Positions 32,124 through 40,668 of a DNA stretch of 41,389 bases are shown here, piece after piece; position 1 is the stretch's first letter; every line of letters begins with the position of its first letter. Made by a program: the position numbers and the translations under genes. The notes below the pieces were generated by a model. It was not told where the DNA came from, searched no databases, and saw only the letters and a list, made by a program, of their open reading frames with translations. Origin of the DNA: Bordetella parapertussis. Its GTDB lineage: Bacteria; Pseudomonadota; Gammaproteobacteria; Burkholderiales; JACQAP01. The DNA is taken from assembly GCA_945900965.1 (NCBI GenBank), contig CAMDKM010000030.1, forward strand, positions 1-41,389, given 5' to 3'.

Positions 32124-32477
32124 GGGAATTCGAAAAACAATGGCAGCACCTAGTGTACCGCCGCAGCCACCGCGTCATCCATGCAATGACGCGATCGGCT
32201 TAGAACCGGGTGGCGAACCCTCCAACCAAGGCCCGGTGCCGGGCCGCAAAGTAAGTTCGACGGGTTCCCGGTGGATACGCGATCGCTCGTTGCAACCCGG
32301 TTGCGATTGATGGTGCGAATTTCATCATGTGCCAGCGGAATCTCGAACTGAGGTCATCCTATCCGCGCGGTTGTGCAAAGGCAATCCAGCACCTTGCGGC
32401 GCGACTTTTTGTCGCGGTGTCGCCATGAGCCCACAACGGGATAGAATCGGTGGCATCTGCTTATTGCCCTCTGCGCC
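32124..32477. other. Divergent control region between dusC and the regB-like gene
   Basis: No gene. Apart from a RegA/RegR-like dyad (listed separately), the region has a short GC-rich run of GGTACACTAGG-type sequence near the dusC start. No clear -10/-35 pair was found by eye for either direction. Confidence 0.5.
32401..32415 (+). promoter_or_regulatory. RegA/RegR-like operator dyad
   Basis: GCGAC-TTTTT-GTCGC is a perfect inverted repeat, extended by one base pair on each side. From memory, sites of the RegA/PrrA/RegR family have the form GNGRC-N-TT-NN-GNCGC; only one specified base (position 6) differs. The site ends 62 bases before the start codon of the regB-like gene, which is followed by a regA-like gene, so autoregulation is a natural reading. 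Binding itself is inferred. Confidence 0.45.
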
Positions 32478-33364
32478 ATGAACGTTTCAGTCAAGACCCA
32501 TTCGACCCTGCGCCGTCTGTTTTACCTGCGCAGTTTTGCCATCGTCGGCCAGGTCTTAGTCATTTCCGCCGCGGTCCTGATGTTCGACACGCCGTTACCG
32601 CTCCTGGCAATGGGCGGGGTCATCGTGGGCCAGGCCGCCATAAATCTGCGTACCTGGCTGCGTTTGCGCAAGGTGGAAGCGGTGGGCGAAAAGGAGTTGT
32701 TTTTCGAGTGACTCGCGGATGTCGCGGCGCTCACTGCGTTGCTCTACCTGAGTGGCGGGTCCACCAACCCATTCGTTTCCCTGTACCTGCTGCCGCTTAC
32801 CATTGCCGCCACCGCGCTCGGAGCACGATATGCCTGGTTCATGGCACTGCTCACCATCGCCTGTTATTCAGCGCTGATGTACTTCCATCATCCGCCCGAA
32901 AACGAGCACGCCATGCATTCCGGTGCCTTCAATCTGCACCTGCTCGGAATGTGGGCAAACTTTCTGGTGAGCGCGGTGCTGATCGCCGGTTTTGTGACCA
33001 CGATGTCGGCGTCGATCCGCGGGCGCGACCGCGAACTCGCCATCGCGCGGGAACGCTCTCTGCGCGACGAACAAGTGGTGGCATTGGGAACCTTTGCGGC
33101 AGGCGCGGCCCACGAACTGGGCACTCCGCTGTCCACGATCGCGGTCATCACCCGCGAACTGGAACGCCAGTATCAAGCCGACCCGGAGATGCGCCAGGAT
33201 TTGCAACTTTCAGCACCAAGGCAGAAGGGCGCGGCATCGGATTGTTTCTGCCCAACGCCACGATCGAACGCCTGGGGGGAAGCGTGGTGCTGTTCAATCG
33301 CGATGGCGGCGGGGGCTGCACGCGGGTGACGATTCCGCTCGCAAGTCTGGTTGCCGGCGCATGA
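32478..33364 (+). pseudogene. regB: Broken RegB/PrrB-type redox sensor kinase
   Basis: Two kinds of damage. A TGA (32709-32711) interrupts the membrane domain, in a frame whose residues match RegB on both sides (ELFFE, then LADVAALTALLYLSGG). Further on, at about 33201-33210, the sequence jumps from just after the phospho-acceptor His (codon 33111-33113, GAAHELGTPLS) to the C-terminal end of an ATPase domain (TFSTKAEGRGIGLFLPN) in another frame. This removes roughly 120-150 residues compared with typical RegB (estimate), including the ATP-binding N and G1 boxes and the redox cysteine segment. The quinone-site motif GGSTNPF (codons 32754-32774) is kept. It overlaps regA by ATGA. Confidence 0.75.
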
Positions 33365-33897
33365 ACCCACATTCGACAAGCACCCGGCGCCTGCTGCTGG
33401 TGGACGACGACGCGGATTTTCTCGACGCGCTGGCCAGGCGAGGATTCGCCGTGCAGACGGCGCGCGATTATGCCGATGCCCTTGCCGTCATAGACCGCGA
33501 GGAACACGATTTCGCGGTGGTTGATCTGAAAATGCCCGGCGGGTCGGGACTTGCCCTGGTCGAGCGGCTGAAGCAGCGAAATCCGGCCGCACGCATCGTG
33601 GTTCTGACCGGATTCGCCAGTGTGGCCACCGCGGTGGAAGCGATCAAACTGGGCGCCATACATTACCTACCCAAACCGGCCGATGCCGACGAAATAGTGG
33701 CCGCCTTCGGCCACGATCAGGGCGATACCGGCGCACCGCTGAAAGCCCAGCCGCTGTCAGTGGACAGGCTGGAGTGGGAACACATCCAGAAGGTACTGGC
33801 GGAGAACGCCGGCAACGTATCGGCGACCGCGCGCGCACTCAACATGCATCGCCGCACACTGCAACGCAAACTCTGGAAAAACCCCAGCACGCAATAG
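33361..33897 (+). CDS. regA: RegA/PrrA/ActR-type response regulator
   Basis: A 178-residue regulator with an N-terminal receiver domain (acidic pair Asp15-Asp16, phospho-acceptor Asp55 in VVDLKMPGGSG, Thr in VLTGFAS, Lys in YLPKPADADE) and a C-terminal Fis-type helix-turn-helix (NVSATARALNMHRRTLQRKL) that is the mark of RegA homologues controlling respiration, carbon fixation and photosynthesis genes. Asp15/16 to Asp55 is about 39 residues, shorter than the usual 42-45, and helix 1 reads LDALARRGF where relatives have about four more residues. Its partner kinase gene is broken. The ATG at 33361 overlaps the kinase stop. Confidence 0.85.
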   Translation: MNPHSTSTRRLLLVDDDADFLDALARRGFAVQTARDYADALAVIDREEHDFAVVDLKMPGGSGLALVERLKQRNPAARIVVLTGFASVATAVEAIKLGAIHYLPKPADADEIVAAFGHDQGDTGAPLKAQPLSVDRLEWEHIQKVLAENAGNVSATARALNMHRRTLQRKLWKNPSTQ

Positions 33898-33938
33898 CCG
33901 GTTACGGCGTGTTAAAAAAAACTACAAGACACCTCTCC

Positions 33939-33957
33939 TTCCCCCTTGACGGGGGAA
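33939..33957. terminator. Terminator-like hairpin between convergent genes
   Basis: TTCCCCC (33939-33945) pairs with GGGGGAA (33951-33957) around TTGAC, 42 bases after the regA stop and 21 bases after the minus-strand gene's end. It is a plausible bidirectional terminator. The surrounding CTCTCCTTCCCCC...GGATGGGGGTGA is a widely dispersed bacterial repeat (from memory). Confidence 0.5.
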
Positions 33958-33977
33958 AGCTGGGATGGGGGTGAAAT

Positions 33978-35441
33978 TTAGGCCGTCACCCAACCATACC
34001 AATGGTGGCTGGGATCGGCGCCCTCTTCCAGATAACTCATCTTCATCCGGCTCAGATAGTCGCTGGGAATTTCGTTGCGCTTGGCATTTACATCCACACC
34101 AAATACGCGCGCGGCGTTCAGCCCGAAAATCTGTTCCTTCACCGCACGGGTCAGCGGCGCATAGCCGTGTTTTTCCATCAGCACCTCGGGAATCTCGAAG
34201 CGCCGGAAAGCCTCGATCTGCCACTGCGGCGAGCCGTACCAGATGGAGTCCGTTCCCCAGAGCACATGATCCGCGCCGAAGACGTCGATCATCTGACCCA
34301 GCAGGTGCGCACAGGCATTGGGATTGGTGGTCACAAGCTGGGCAAAGGTAGAACCCATCTCCATGTAGATATTGTTGATACCCGGTTCTTTTTTCTTCAT
34401 GGCGCAAAATTCCGTGGTCCACGGCACATCCGCGCCCTTCACGGCGGAGACACCCAGCAGCCCGGAGTGGTAGGCAAGAAAATCGATATCGGGAAAATCC
34501 TTTGCCGCCTTGATCAAATCGCGCGGATGGTTGTAGTCGGCCACCGGACCGAGCGGAAGCCCCTTGTGCACACAAAAGCGTTTGATGCCGAGCTGCCGGG
34601 CTTTTTCAAGCATGGGGTAGGCAATTTTTTCGTCGTCCACGAACCAGCCGCGATCGAAGCCCTTGGGACACGACCCGGTGTAGGCCTTCCAAGCATCGAT
34701 CTTGAGTGATTGCGCCTGGTACTCCATGAAATCGAGATCGGTCTGACCCAACTGCGGCGTCACCAAACCATGAGACAGCATGCGCCGCGAGCGGGTAATG
34801 CGGTTGATCTCGTCGCGGAACAGCGTCATTTCCTTCGGCGGCACCACCGCCTCCTGCGGATAAGGCCCGGGCGGCGTGGAGATCAGTCCGATGGAAGTTT
34901 CACTATCCAGGAATACCTCTTTGATGAAATTTTGCCAGGACAGATCGGCCAGCGTGCCGCTGTCGGAGGCGAGCAGCGGATTCATTCCCTGGGCCTTCTT
35001 GCGCAGACGCATGAGATTTCCTTTGGCAACCGCACCCTTGCGATCGGCCTCCGCATCGGTCGGATCGTAGCCGGCCCCGACGTAATGAAGCTGCACATCA
35101 AAAATGAAGTTCGGGCCGCCCTTGAGTTCCTGCTCCGCCGCCTGATCCGCCGCCTCGGCCGCGGAGACCTTGAAAAACGGCCCGAATACGGCGTTCATCG
35201 CCAGAAACGAGGTCACCATCCCGCCGCTGCTGCGGAGAAATTCCCTCCGGGTCAGACCCAGCTTCGGCGCCAGACGCCCGGCTTCGGCCAGGATTCTCGC
35301 CTCCACCGCGCGCTGGGCGGCAGTCTGCGGCAGCGGCGGAAACTCTTCGTTGGATACCAGGCGGGTCGGGATCGGAATTTCTGTTTGCAGGCCCCTGCGC
35401 ATGCCCGGGCGAACACGGAATGCACGACGATTCAGCTTCAT
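33978..35441 (-). CDS. Amidohydrolase-family protein with internal Tat signal
   Basis: A 487-residue TIM-barrel hydrolase of the amidohydrolase type (DxH-like FDVQLHY near 119, metal His in AYHSGLLG near 325, metal Asp in GTDSIWYG near 398). A twin-arginine motif TRREFLR (residues 64-70) and a hydrophobic stretch follow about 60 residues into the protein, so an N-terminal charged extension precedes a Tat signal that would normally be at the start. The start at 35441 has AGAGGAG upstream; an in-frame start beyond it runs into the divergent gene. The activity is probably a hydrolase or decarboxylase (inference). Confidence 0.8.
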   Translation of the reverse strand: MKLNRRAFRVRPGMRRGLQTEIPIPTRLVSNEEFPPLPQTAAQRAVEARILAEAGRLAPKLGLTRREFLRSSGGMVTSFLAMNAVFGPFFKVSAAEAADQAAEQELKGGPNFIFDVQLHYVGAGYDPTDAEADRKGAVAKGNLMRLRKKAQGMNPLLASDSGTLADLSWQNFIKEVFLDSETSIGLISTPPGPYPQEAVVPPKEMTLFRDEINRITRSRRMLSHGLVTPQLGQTDLDFMEYQAQSLKIDAWKAYTGSCPKGFDRGWFVDDEKIAYPMLEKARQLGIKRFCVHKGLPLGPVADYNHPRDLIKAAKDFPDIDFLAYHSGLLGVSAVKGADVPWTTEFCAMKKKEPGINNIYMEMGSTFAQLVTTNPNACAHLLGQMIDVFGADHVLWGTDSIWYGSPQWQIEAFRRFEIPEVLMEKHGYAPLTRAVKEQIFGLNAARVFGVDVNAKRNEIPSDYLSRMKMSYLEEGADPSHHWYGWVTA

Positions 35442-35700
35442 GTCTGGCTCCTCTTTTTTGGAATGGGACGGGCCGGCGTTCCTGGGCGGACACACATCCA
35501 ACGCTGGCGGCATAGTCCGTTTCTGCAGTATGGCTAGCATTACAAAACTTGTCGAATTTAGGCTTGCCGCATGGGCGCCGGCCGAGGCCACAAAATCCAA
35601 GGCCAAGGGTGGGAAAGAATACAATGCGCGCTGCGCCGGCTGCCGCCTATGCCGTCCTGGGTGGCAATCATTCACATAAAACAAATTTGGAGGCATGTCC

Positions 35701-36555
35701 ATGCTCGCTGGTGTTTACTATTTTCCAACCGATTATGGAATCGACATCGCGGAACTGGCCCGCGCCCTGGAAGAACGCGGCTACGACTCGCTGTTTCTGC
35801 CCGAGCACACCCATATCCCGGTGAGCCGGCGCACGCCCTTCCCCAGCGGCGGCGAGTTGCCCAAGCGCTACAAACACACCCACGATCCTTTTGTTGCGCT
35901 CTCGTTCGCCGCCGCCGCGACCCGTAAACTAAAAATCGGCACCGGCATCTGCCTGATCCCGCAGCGCGAGCCGATCATCACCGCAAAATCCGTGGCCAGT
36001 CTGGATCAACTCTCCAACGGCCGTTTCATCTTTGCCATCGGTGGTGGCTGGAACGTGGACGAAATGGAAAACCACGGCGCGCGCTACGAAACGCGCTTCA
36101 AGCTGCTGCGTGAGCGCGTGCTGGCGATGAAGGCGTTGTGGACCCAGGACGAAGCGCAATTTCATGGCGAGTATGTCAACTTCGATCCGGTATGGATGTA
36201 CCCGAAACCCAGGCAGCGTCCGCACCCGCCCATTCTCATTGGCGGCGAATCCGACCACACCATCAAGCGCGTGGTGGAGTTCGGCAACGGCTGGTTTCCG
36301 CGGCCGCGCAATAACTGGGAGCCCAAAACCGCCGTGGCGCGCCTGCATGCAGCGGCAAAAGCGGCCGGCCGCGATCCCGCCACGCTGCCGATCACCGTAT
36401 TCGCCGCGCCACCCGAGCGCGAGAAACTGATTCCGTATCACGAGGCGGGCATTTATCGCGTGCTGTTTGAAGTACCGGATATTGGTCGCGACGAAATTTT
36501 GCGGCTGCTCGACAAAAATGCGCCACTGGTCGCCGAACTGGCGAAGGGGAAATAA
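35701..36555 (+). CDS. Luciferase-like F420/FMN-dependent oxidoreductase
   Basis: A 284-residue member of the TIGR03619-like group of luciferase-family oxidoreductases. Blocks are GVYYFPTDYGIDIAELA, LFLPEHTHIPV, LKIGTGICLIPQREPI, GRFIFAIGGGWNVDEMENHG and PILIGGESDHTIKRV. The ATG at 35701 is preferred because GGAGG (35689-35693) is then seven bases away; the ATG at 35695 would be only one base from it. Stop and next start overlap as TAATG, so it is coupled to the substrate-binding-fold gene. Divergent from the amidohydrolase, 259 bases between. Confidence 0.88.
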   Translation: MLAGVYYFPTDYGIDIAELARALEERGYDSLFLPEHTHIPVSRRTPFPSGGELPKRYKHTHDPFVALSFAAAATRKLKIGTGICLIPQREPIITAKSVASLDQLSNGRFIFAIGGGWNVDEMENHGARYETRFKLLRERVLAMKALWTQDEAQFHGEYVNFDPVWMYPKPRQRPHPPILIGGESDHTIKRVVEFGNGWFPRPRNNWEPKTAVARLHAAAKAAGRDPATLPITVFAAPPEREKLIPYHEAGIYRVLFEVPDIGRDEILRLLDKNAPLVAELAKGK

Positions 36556-37298
36556 TGAACTCCGTCTCACCGATTGTACGATCCGAGCTCGCACCCACCG
36601 GCAAACTGCGCGTCGGCATCAATTTAGCGAACTTCCTGCTGGTGTCCAACTACGTCGCGGGCAAGGAACCCCACGGCATCGCGCCTGACCTGGGGCGCGA
36701 ACTCGCGCGCCGGCTCGGCGTGCCCTGCGAGTTTGTGGTGTACGAATCCCCCGGCAAACTGGCCGATGCCGGGAAGACCAGCGTGTGGGACGTGGCCTTC
36801 CTCGGCAACGAACCCCAGCGCGCCAATGAAATCGCCTTTACCGCGGCGTATCTGGAAATTCCCGTCACCTGTCTCGTACCGGCGGGTTCACCGATACACA
36901 CCCTGGCCGAGGTGGATCGTGAGGGCGTGCGCGTCGCCGTCATGGAAAAAAGCGCGTACGACTTGTTCCTCACCCGCTATCTCACGCACGCGCAGTTGCG
37001 GCGCGCCACCAGCATCGATGGTTCGTGTCAACTATTCGTCCGGGAAAAACTCGAAGCCCTGGCCGGGCTTAAACCTCGCTTGGTTGCCGATGCCGAAAAC
37101 CTGCCCGGCTCGCGTGTGCTCGAAGGCCAGATCACCTCGGTCAAACAATCCGCCGGCACCCTGCACGGCCGCCCGGCCGGCTCGACGTATTTGTGCGATT
37201 ACATCGAAGAGGCAAAATCCTCGGAACTTGTTGCCCGCTTGATCGCCCAATACAATGTTCGTGGCGTAACCGTCGCGCCGCCGGCGTCCATGACATGA
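36555..37298 (+). CDS. Periplasmic-binding-protein-like domain lacking a signal peptide
   Basis: A 247-residue type-II substrate-binding fold of the amino-acid ABC transporter class: GKLRVGINLANFLL, GIAPDLGRELARRLGV, DVAFLGNEPQRANEIAFTAAY, PIHTLAEVDREGVRVAV and KSAYDLF. The N-terminus is polar (residues 1-20) with no hydrophobic signal stretch and no lipobox, so the protein is likely cytoplasmic. No permease or ATPase gene is nearby. Coupled by TAATG to the luciferase-like gene, it may sense or hold that enzyme's substrate (inference). Confidence 0.8.
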   Translation: MNSVSPIVRSELAPTGKLRVGINLANFLLVSNYVAGKEPHGIAPDLGRELARRLGVPCEFVVYESPGKLADAGKTSVWDVAFLGNEPQRANEIAFTAAYLEIPVTCLVPAGSPIHTLAEVDREGVRVAVMEKSAYDLFLTRYLTHAQLRRATSIDGSCQLFVREKLEALAGLKPRLVADAENLPGSRVLEGQITSVKQSAGTLHGRPAGSTYLCDYIEEAKSSELVARLIAQYNVRGVTVAPPASMT

Positions 37299-37315
37299 CG
37301 AAGGAGATTATCGGT

Positions 37316-37756
37316 ATGAGCCCATTTTTGCGTTACGTCGCATTACTTCTCGCACTATGTACTGTGGGAATAGCACCCGTGCTAGCCGGTGAAATCATTG
37401 TGTACAAAACTGCGCAATGTGGCTGTTGCAAACTATGGGTCAAGCATTTACGCGACAACGGCTTCAAGGTCACCGCCCACGATGTCAAAAATCTGTCGCG
37501 CCACAAAGCCGACAACGGCGTCCCGCGCGCACTGGAGTCCTGCCACACCGCCACGGTGGATGGCTATGTCATCGAAGGCCACGTCCCCGCCAGCGACATC
37601 AAGCGCCTGCTCAAAGAAGCACCGCCCGTGCGCGGCCTCGCGGTACCCGGCATGCCGATCGGTTCACCCGGTATGGAGCAAGGCGATCGCAAGGATCGTT
37701 ATGAAGTGCTGACCTTCGACAACCAGGGCAATACCGAAGTATTCGCGCGGCATTAA
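37316..37756 (+). CDS. DUF411 periplasmic metal-binding protein
   Basis: A 146-residue protein with a signal peptide (residues 1-24) and the DUF411 fold: Cys35-Gly-Cys37-Cys38 near the N-terminus, then ESCHTATVDGYVIEGHVPAS and LAVPGMPIGSPGME. DUF411 proteins are linked to copper handling and resistance; the Cys/His/Met content fits metal binding. AAGGAG lies ten bases before the ATG at 37316. It is 17 bases after the binding-fold gene and may be co-transcribed. The cysteine-rich copper-storage gene is at the other end of the window, so no cluster is implied. Confidence 0.85.
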   Translation: MSPFLRYVALLLALCTVGIAPVLAGEIIVYKTAQCGCCKLWVKHLRDNGFKVTAHDVKNLSRHKADNGVPRALESCHTATVDGYVIEGHVPASDIKRLLKEAPPVRGLAVPGMPIGSPGMEQGDRKDRYEVLTFDNQGNTEVFARH

Positions 37757-38177
37757 CCATTGTTGAGATCAGGGCCACACTTTATCGCCTGCCTCCATAG
37801 GGCCACACCAAAAACTGCCCGCGCCCCCTTCACGCCTCTCGCCTCTCGCCTCTCTCCTCACCAGCACTTCCCCTATCGTAGGGCGCTACAACCGAAGGAC
37901 ATCGCGCCGCGTACAAGTCTCCACACAGCGTTTCGGTCGCACCGTTGGCGACGATATAGAGTATTCCGAATCATTGCCTTGGCTTGAGGTACGGGTTGGG
38001 GGTTTTAGGCTTCACACCCTTCACGCGTCTCGCCATCGGCCCTCACTGTCTTTCACCCCCCCACCCCCTACAAATTTTCCCGCTCGGCGTATATTGTCCA
38101 CTACGACGTCCGGCCCGGTTTCGAATCGGCCGGCGCAAACGGTAGAACATCGGGCGTCATCGAAGGGGAGCATTCGC
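37757..38177. repeat. Gap with degraded composite repeat, block 8
   Basis: No gene in 421 bases. Two repeat stretches are seen: CACGCCTCTCGCCTCTCGCC-type units (37828-37860) and, after GGTTGGGGGTTTTAGGC, the TTCACACCCTTCACGCGTCT units (about 37995-38060). The G-rich then TTCAC order is kept although the units are much more decayed than in the first 18.6 kb. The strong ribosome site GGGGAG before 38178 follows. Confidence 0.55.
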
Positions 38178-40175
38178 ATGGAGAAGAAGCACCTTGAGGC
38201 GATTTACCGGTCGATGCTGCGTATTCGACGTTTCGACGAGGGGGTGTCCGATCTGTTCAAGGAAGGCCTGGTCAAAGGCACCGCGCACAGTTATGTCGGA
38301 CAGGAAGCAGTCGCCGCGGGGGCATGCGCGGCGCTTACCCGGGACGATTTTGTAGTCAGCCATCACCGCGGTCACGGGCATTGCATCGCGAAAGGCGCCT
38401 CGCTCGCCAAGATGATGGCGGAGCTGATGGGACGCGCGACCGGCTACTGCAAGGGCCTGGGCGGCTCAATGCACATCGCCGATCTCGAGCTCAATATTCT
38501 CGGCGCCAACGGCATTGTCGGCGCCGGCATCGGCATCGGTACGGGCGCGGCACTGTCGAACAAGCTGCGCGGTACCGGCGCGGTTGGTGTGGTGTTCTTC
38601 GGCGACGGCGCGGTCAACGAGGGCATCTTCCACGAATGCCTGAACATCGGTTCGTTGTGGAAGCTGCCGGTGGTGTACCTCTGCGAAAACAATCAGTACG
38701 GCCTGTCCACCTCGATCAAGGATTCCACTTCAATCGATCGCATCTCGAAACGCGCCGCCGCCTACTCGCTCCCCGGCGAAACGGTGGACGGCAACGACGT
38801 GCTGGAAGTGCACGCTGCCGTGGAAAAAGCGGTGGCAAAGGCACGCAGTGGAGAGGGCCCGAGCCTCATAGAGGCCATCACCTACCGCTGGGGCGATCAT
38901 TCGATGCGTGCCAACCTGCCACGCTACCGCACCGACGACGAGGTGCTCGAGTGGCGCAAGCGCGACGCGATCGCCCGGTTCGAGCACCTACTCGAAACCA
39001 CGCACGAATTCGAGCGCGACGCGCTGGACCGCATCCGCGCCGAAGTCGAAGCCGAACTCGTCGCGGCCAAGGAGTTTGCGGTCGCCAGTCCCGAGCCGAC
39101 TCTGGACGATCTGCATGACGCGGTGTACGCGCCGCATTACCAGCCGCCCGAACCTACGCCTTCGGCCACGGTGCGCGAGCTCAGCTTCGCGGAGGCAATC
39201 AAGGAAGCGCTGGCGCAGGAGATGGAACGCGACCCATGCGTATTCGTGCTGGGCGAGGACGTCGGCAAAATCGGCGGTATCTTCGCCGCCACCCGTGGCC
39301 TGATCGAGAAATACGGCGCCGAGCGCGTGCGCGATACCCCGATCTCGGAAGCGGCGATCGCCGCCTGTGCGGTTGGCTCGGCAATTACCGGGATGCGGCC
39401 GGTCGCTGAGGTGCAGATCTTCGACTTCATCACCCACATGATGGACATGATCGTCAATCAAGCCGCCAAATTCCGCTTCATGCTGGGCGGCAAACCGACC
39501 GTTCCGCTGGTGATCCGTGGCCCGCAGGGTGGCGGCATCCGCCTGGCGGCGCAGCACTCGCAAAGCCTCGAGGCATGGTTCACGCATGTGCCGGGGCTGG
39601 TGGTGCTCGCGCCTTCCTCTCCGTATGAAGCCAAAGGCCTGCTGATCAGCGCCATCCGCGAAAACAACCCGGTGATCTTCCTCGAACACAAGCTGCTCTA
39701 CGTCGGCAAGAAAGCACCTGTACCGAAAGAATCCTATGCCATCCCCATCGGCAAGGCCGTAGTGAAGCGCAAAGGTCGGGACCTCACGCTGGTCGCCACG
39801 CTGGCGATGCTGGATTCCGCGCTGCAGGCGGCCACACGCCTGGAGGCCGAGGGTATCGACGTCGAAGTGATCGACCCGCGCACCCTTAGACCGCTCGACG
39901 AGGAGACGATCATCAAATCCGTGAAGAAAACCTCAAGGCTGGTGATCGCGCACGAGGGCTGGAAGAGCTGGGGTTTCGGCGCCGAAGTCTCCGCGATGGT
40001 GGCCGAAAAAGCCATCGACTGGCTCGACGCACCGATCGTGCGGGTGGCCGCGCGCGATACGCCGATGCCTTACAACGACAAACTCGAGCGGCTGGTGATA
40101 CCTTCCACCGAGGACATTGTGGAGGCGGTAAAAGCGCTCATGATGCGCGACAAGATAGGGGCTACGGTTCATTGA
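38178..40175 (+). CDS. Fused E1 alpha-beta subunit of a 2-oxoacid or acetoin dehydrogenase
   Basis: A 665-residue thiamine-diphosphate enzyme in which the alpha and beta chains are one polypeptide. The alpha part (about 1-325) has HHRGHGHCIAKG and the ThDP/Mg motif GDGAVNEGIFHECLN with ENNQYG. The beta part (about 340-665) begins ELSFAEAIKEALAQEMERD and has VLGEDVGKIGG, RDTPISEAAI and VIDPRTLRPLD. This end-to-end fusion is known for branched-chain, acetoin and pyruvate-type E1 enzymes. No E2 or E3 gene follows in the window. GGGGAG is seven bases before the ATG at 38178. Confidence 0.88.
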   Translation: MEKKHLEAIYRSMLRIRRFDEGVSDLFKEGLVKGTAHSYVGQEAVAAGACAALTRDDFVVSHHRGHGHCIAKGASLAKMMAELMGRATGYCKGLGGSMHIADLELNILGANGIVGAGIGIGTGAALSNKLRGTGAVGVVFFGDGAVNEGIFHECLNIGSLWKLPVVYLCENNQYGLSTSIKDSTSIDRISKRAAAYSLPGETVDGNDVLEVHAAVEKAVAKARSGEGPSLIEAITYRWGDHSMRANLPRYRTDDEVLEWRKRDAIARFEHLLETTHEFERDALDRIRAEVEAELVAAKEFAVASPEPTLDDLHDAVYAPHYQPPEPTPSATVRELSFAEAIKEALAQEMERDPCVFVLGEDVGKIGGIFAATRGLIEKYGAERVRDTPISEAAIAACAVGSAITGMRPVAEVQIFDFITHMMDMIVNQAAKFRFMLGGKPTVPLVIRGPQGGGIRLAAQHSQSLEAWFTHVPGLVVLAPSSPYEAKGLLISAIRENNPVIFLEHKLLYVGKKAPVPKESYAIPIGKAVVKRKGRDLTLVATLAMLDSALQAATRLEAEGIDVEVIDPRTLRPLDEETIIKSVKKTSRLVIAHEGWKSWGFGAEVSAMVAEKAIDWLDAPIVRVAARDTPMPYNDKLERLVIPSTEDIVEAVKALMMRDKIGATVH

Positions 40176-40206
40176 CCGCTGCTTGAGCCCAGAAAAATCA
40201 GTTGAG

Positions 40207-40262
40207 CCACAGAGCCCCTGAGAATTCACTTCAATACCCCCTTGAGGGGTACACGGAGAAAA
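40207..40262. repeat. Hairpin inside a CACAGAG/CACGGAG repeat
   Basis: TACCCC (40235-40240) and GGGGTA (40246-40251) form a six-pair stem with a CTTGA loop, 60 bases after the fused E1 gene. Flanking CCACAGAG and ACACGGAGAAAA resemble the purine-rich repeat near 7350. It may serve as a terminator but lacks a T run. Confidence 0.4.
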
Positions 40263-40668
40263 CAAATTGTTGCGTCAATCCGATTTCAGCCGAAATCTAC
40301 CCCTCTACCTGGTCAATTTTCGGCCGGCGCCAACACCCCCGCGGCGTGCGCCCAAGGGCGCGCGTTATCCGTGCTCGCATCCCACTCCCATCCGCCCCCT
40401 GAGTCTCCCCGATCAGAAGACGGAGGACAGAAACTCGCGCGCGGAGGTCAACCTCCCGATCATCCATGCGTCAATCCGGCCGTTTCGAGCGCCTGGCACG
40501 ATTCTCCAGCGCATCCGGAGCCTCTGAACGACGATTCGCGCGAGCTTGCATGCGCGTTAGACGCCTGCGCGCACCATGCACACGTACCCACCCGGCAACT
40601 AAAGGGAAAACTCCACTTGCGGGTCCGACCCGGAACCATCTATTCTGTTGAAAAATTGCGGACGTTTG
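40252..40668. other. Gap without recognisable gene
   Basis: No convincing gene. Frames open here have no recognisable domain and carry runs of unlikely residues. CTGGTCAATTTTCGGCCGGC (near 40310) looks like the end sequence of an IS21-type element but no transposase or partner end was found. Confidence 0.4.

Noticed and set aside
32478-32774. TGA in the regB-like gene as selenocysteine or programmed recoding
   Set aside because: No selenocysteine insertion structure or selenoprotein genes are seen, and the same gene has an independent deletion, so decay is simpler.
223-40175. Copper-storage and DUF411 genes as one copper island
   Set aside because: They are about 37 kb apart on opposite strands with unrelated genes between.
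40300-40345. IS21-type element end
   Set aside because: Only a short resemblance; no transposase genes and no matching opposite end.
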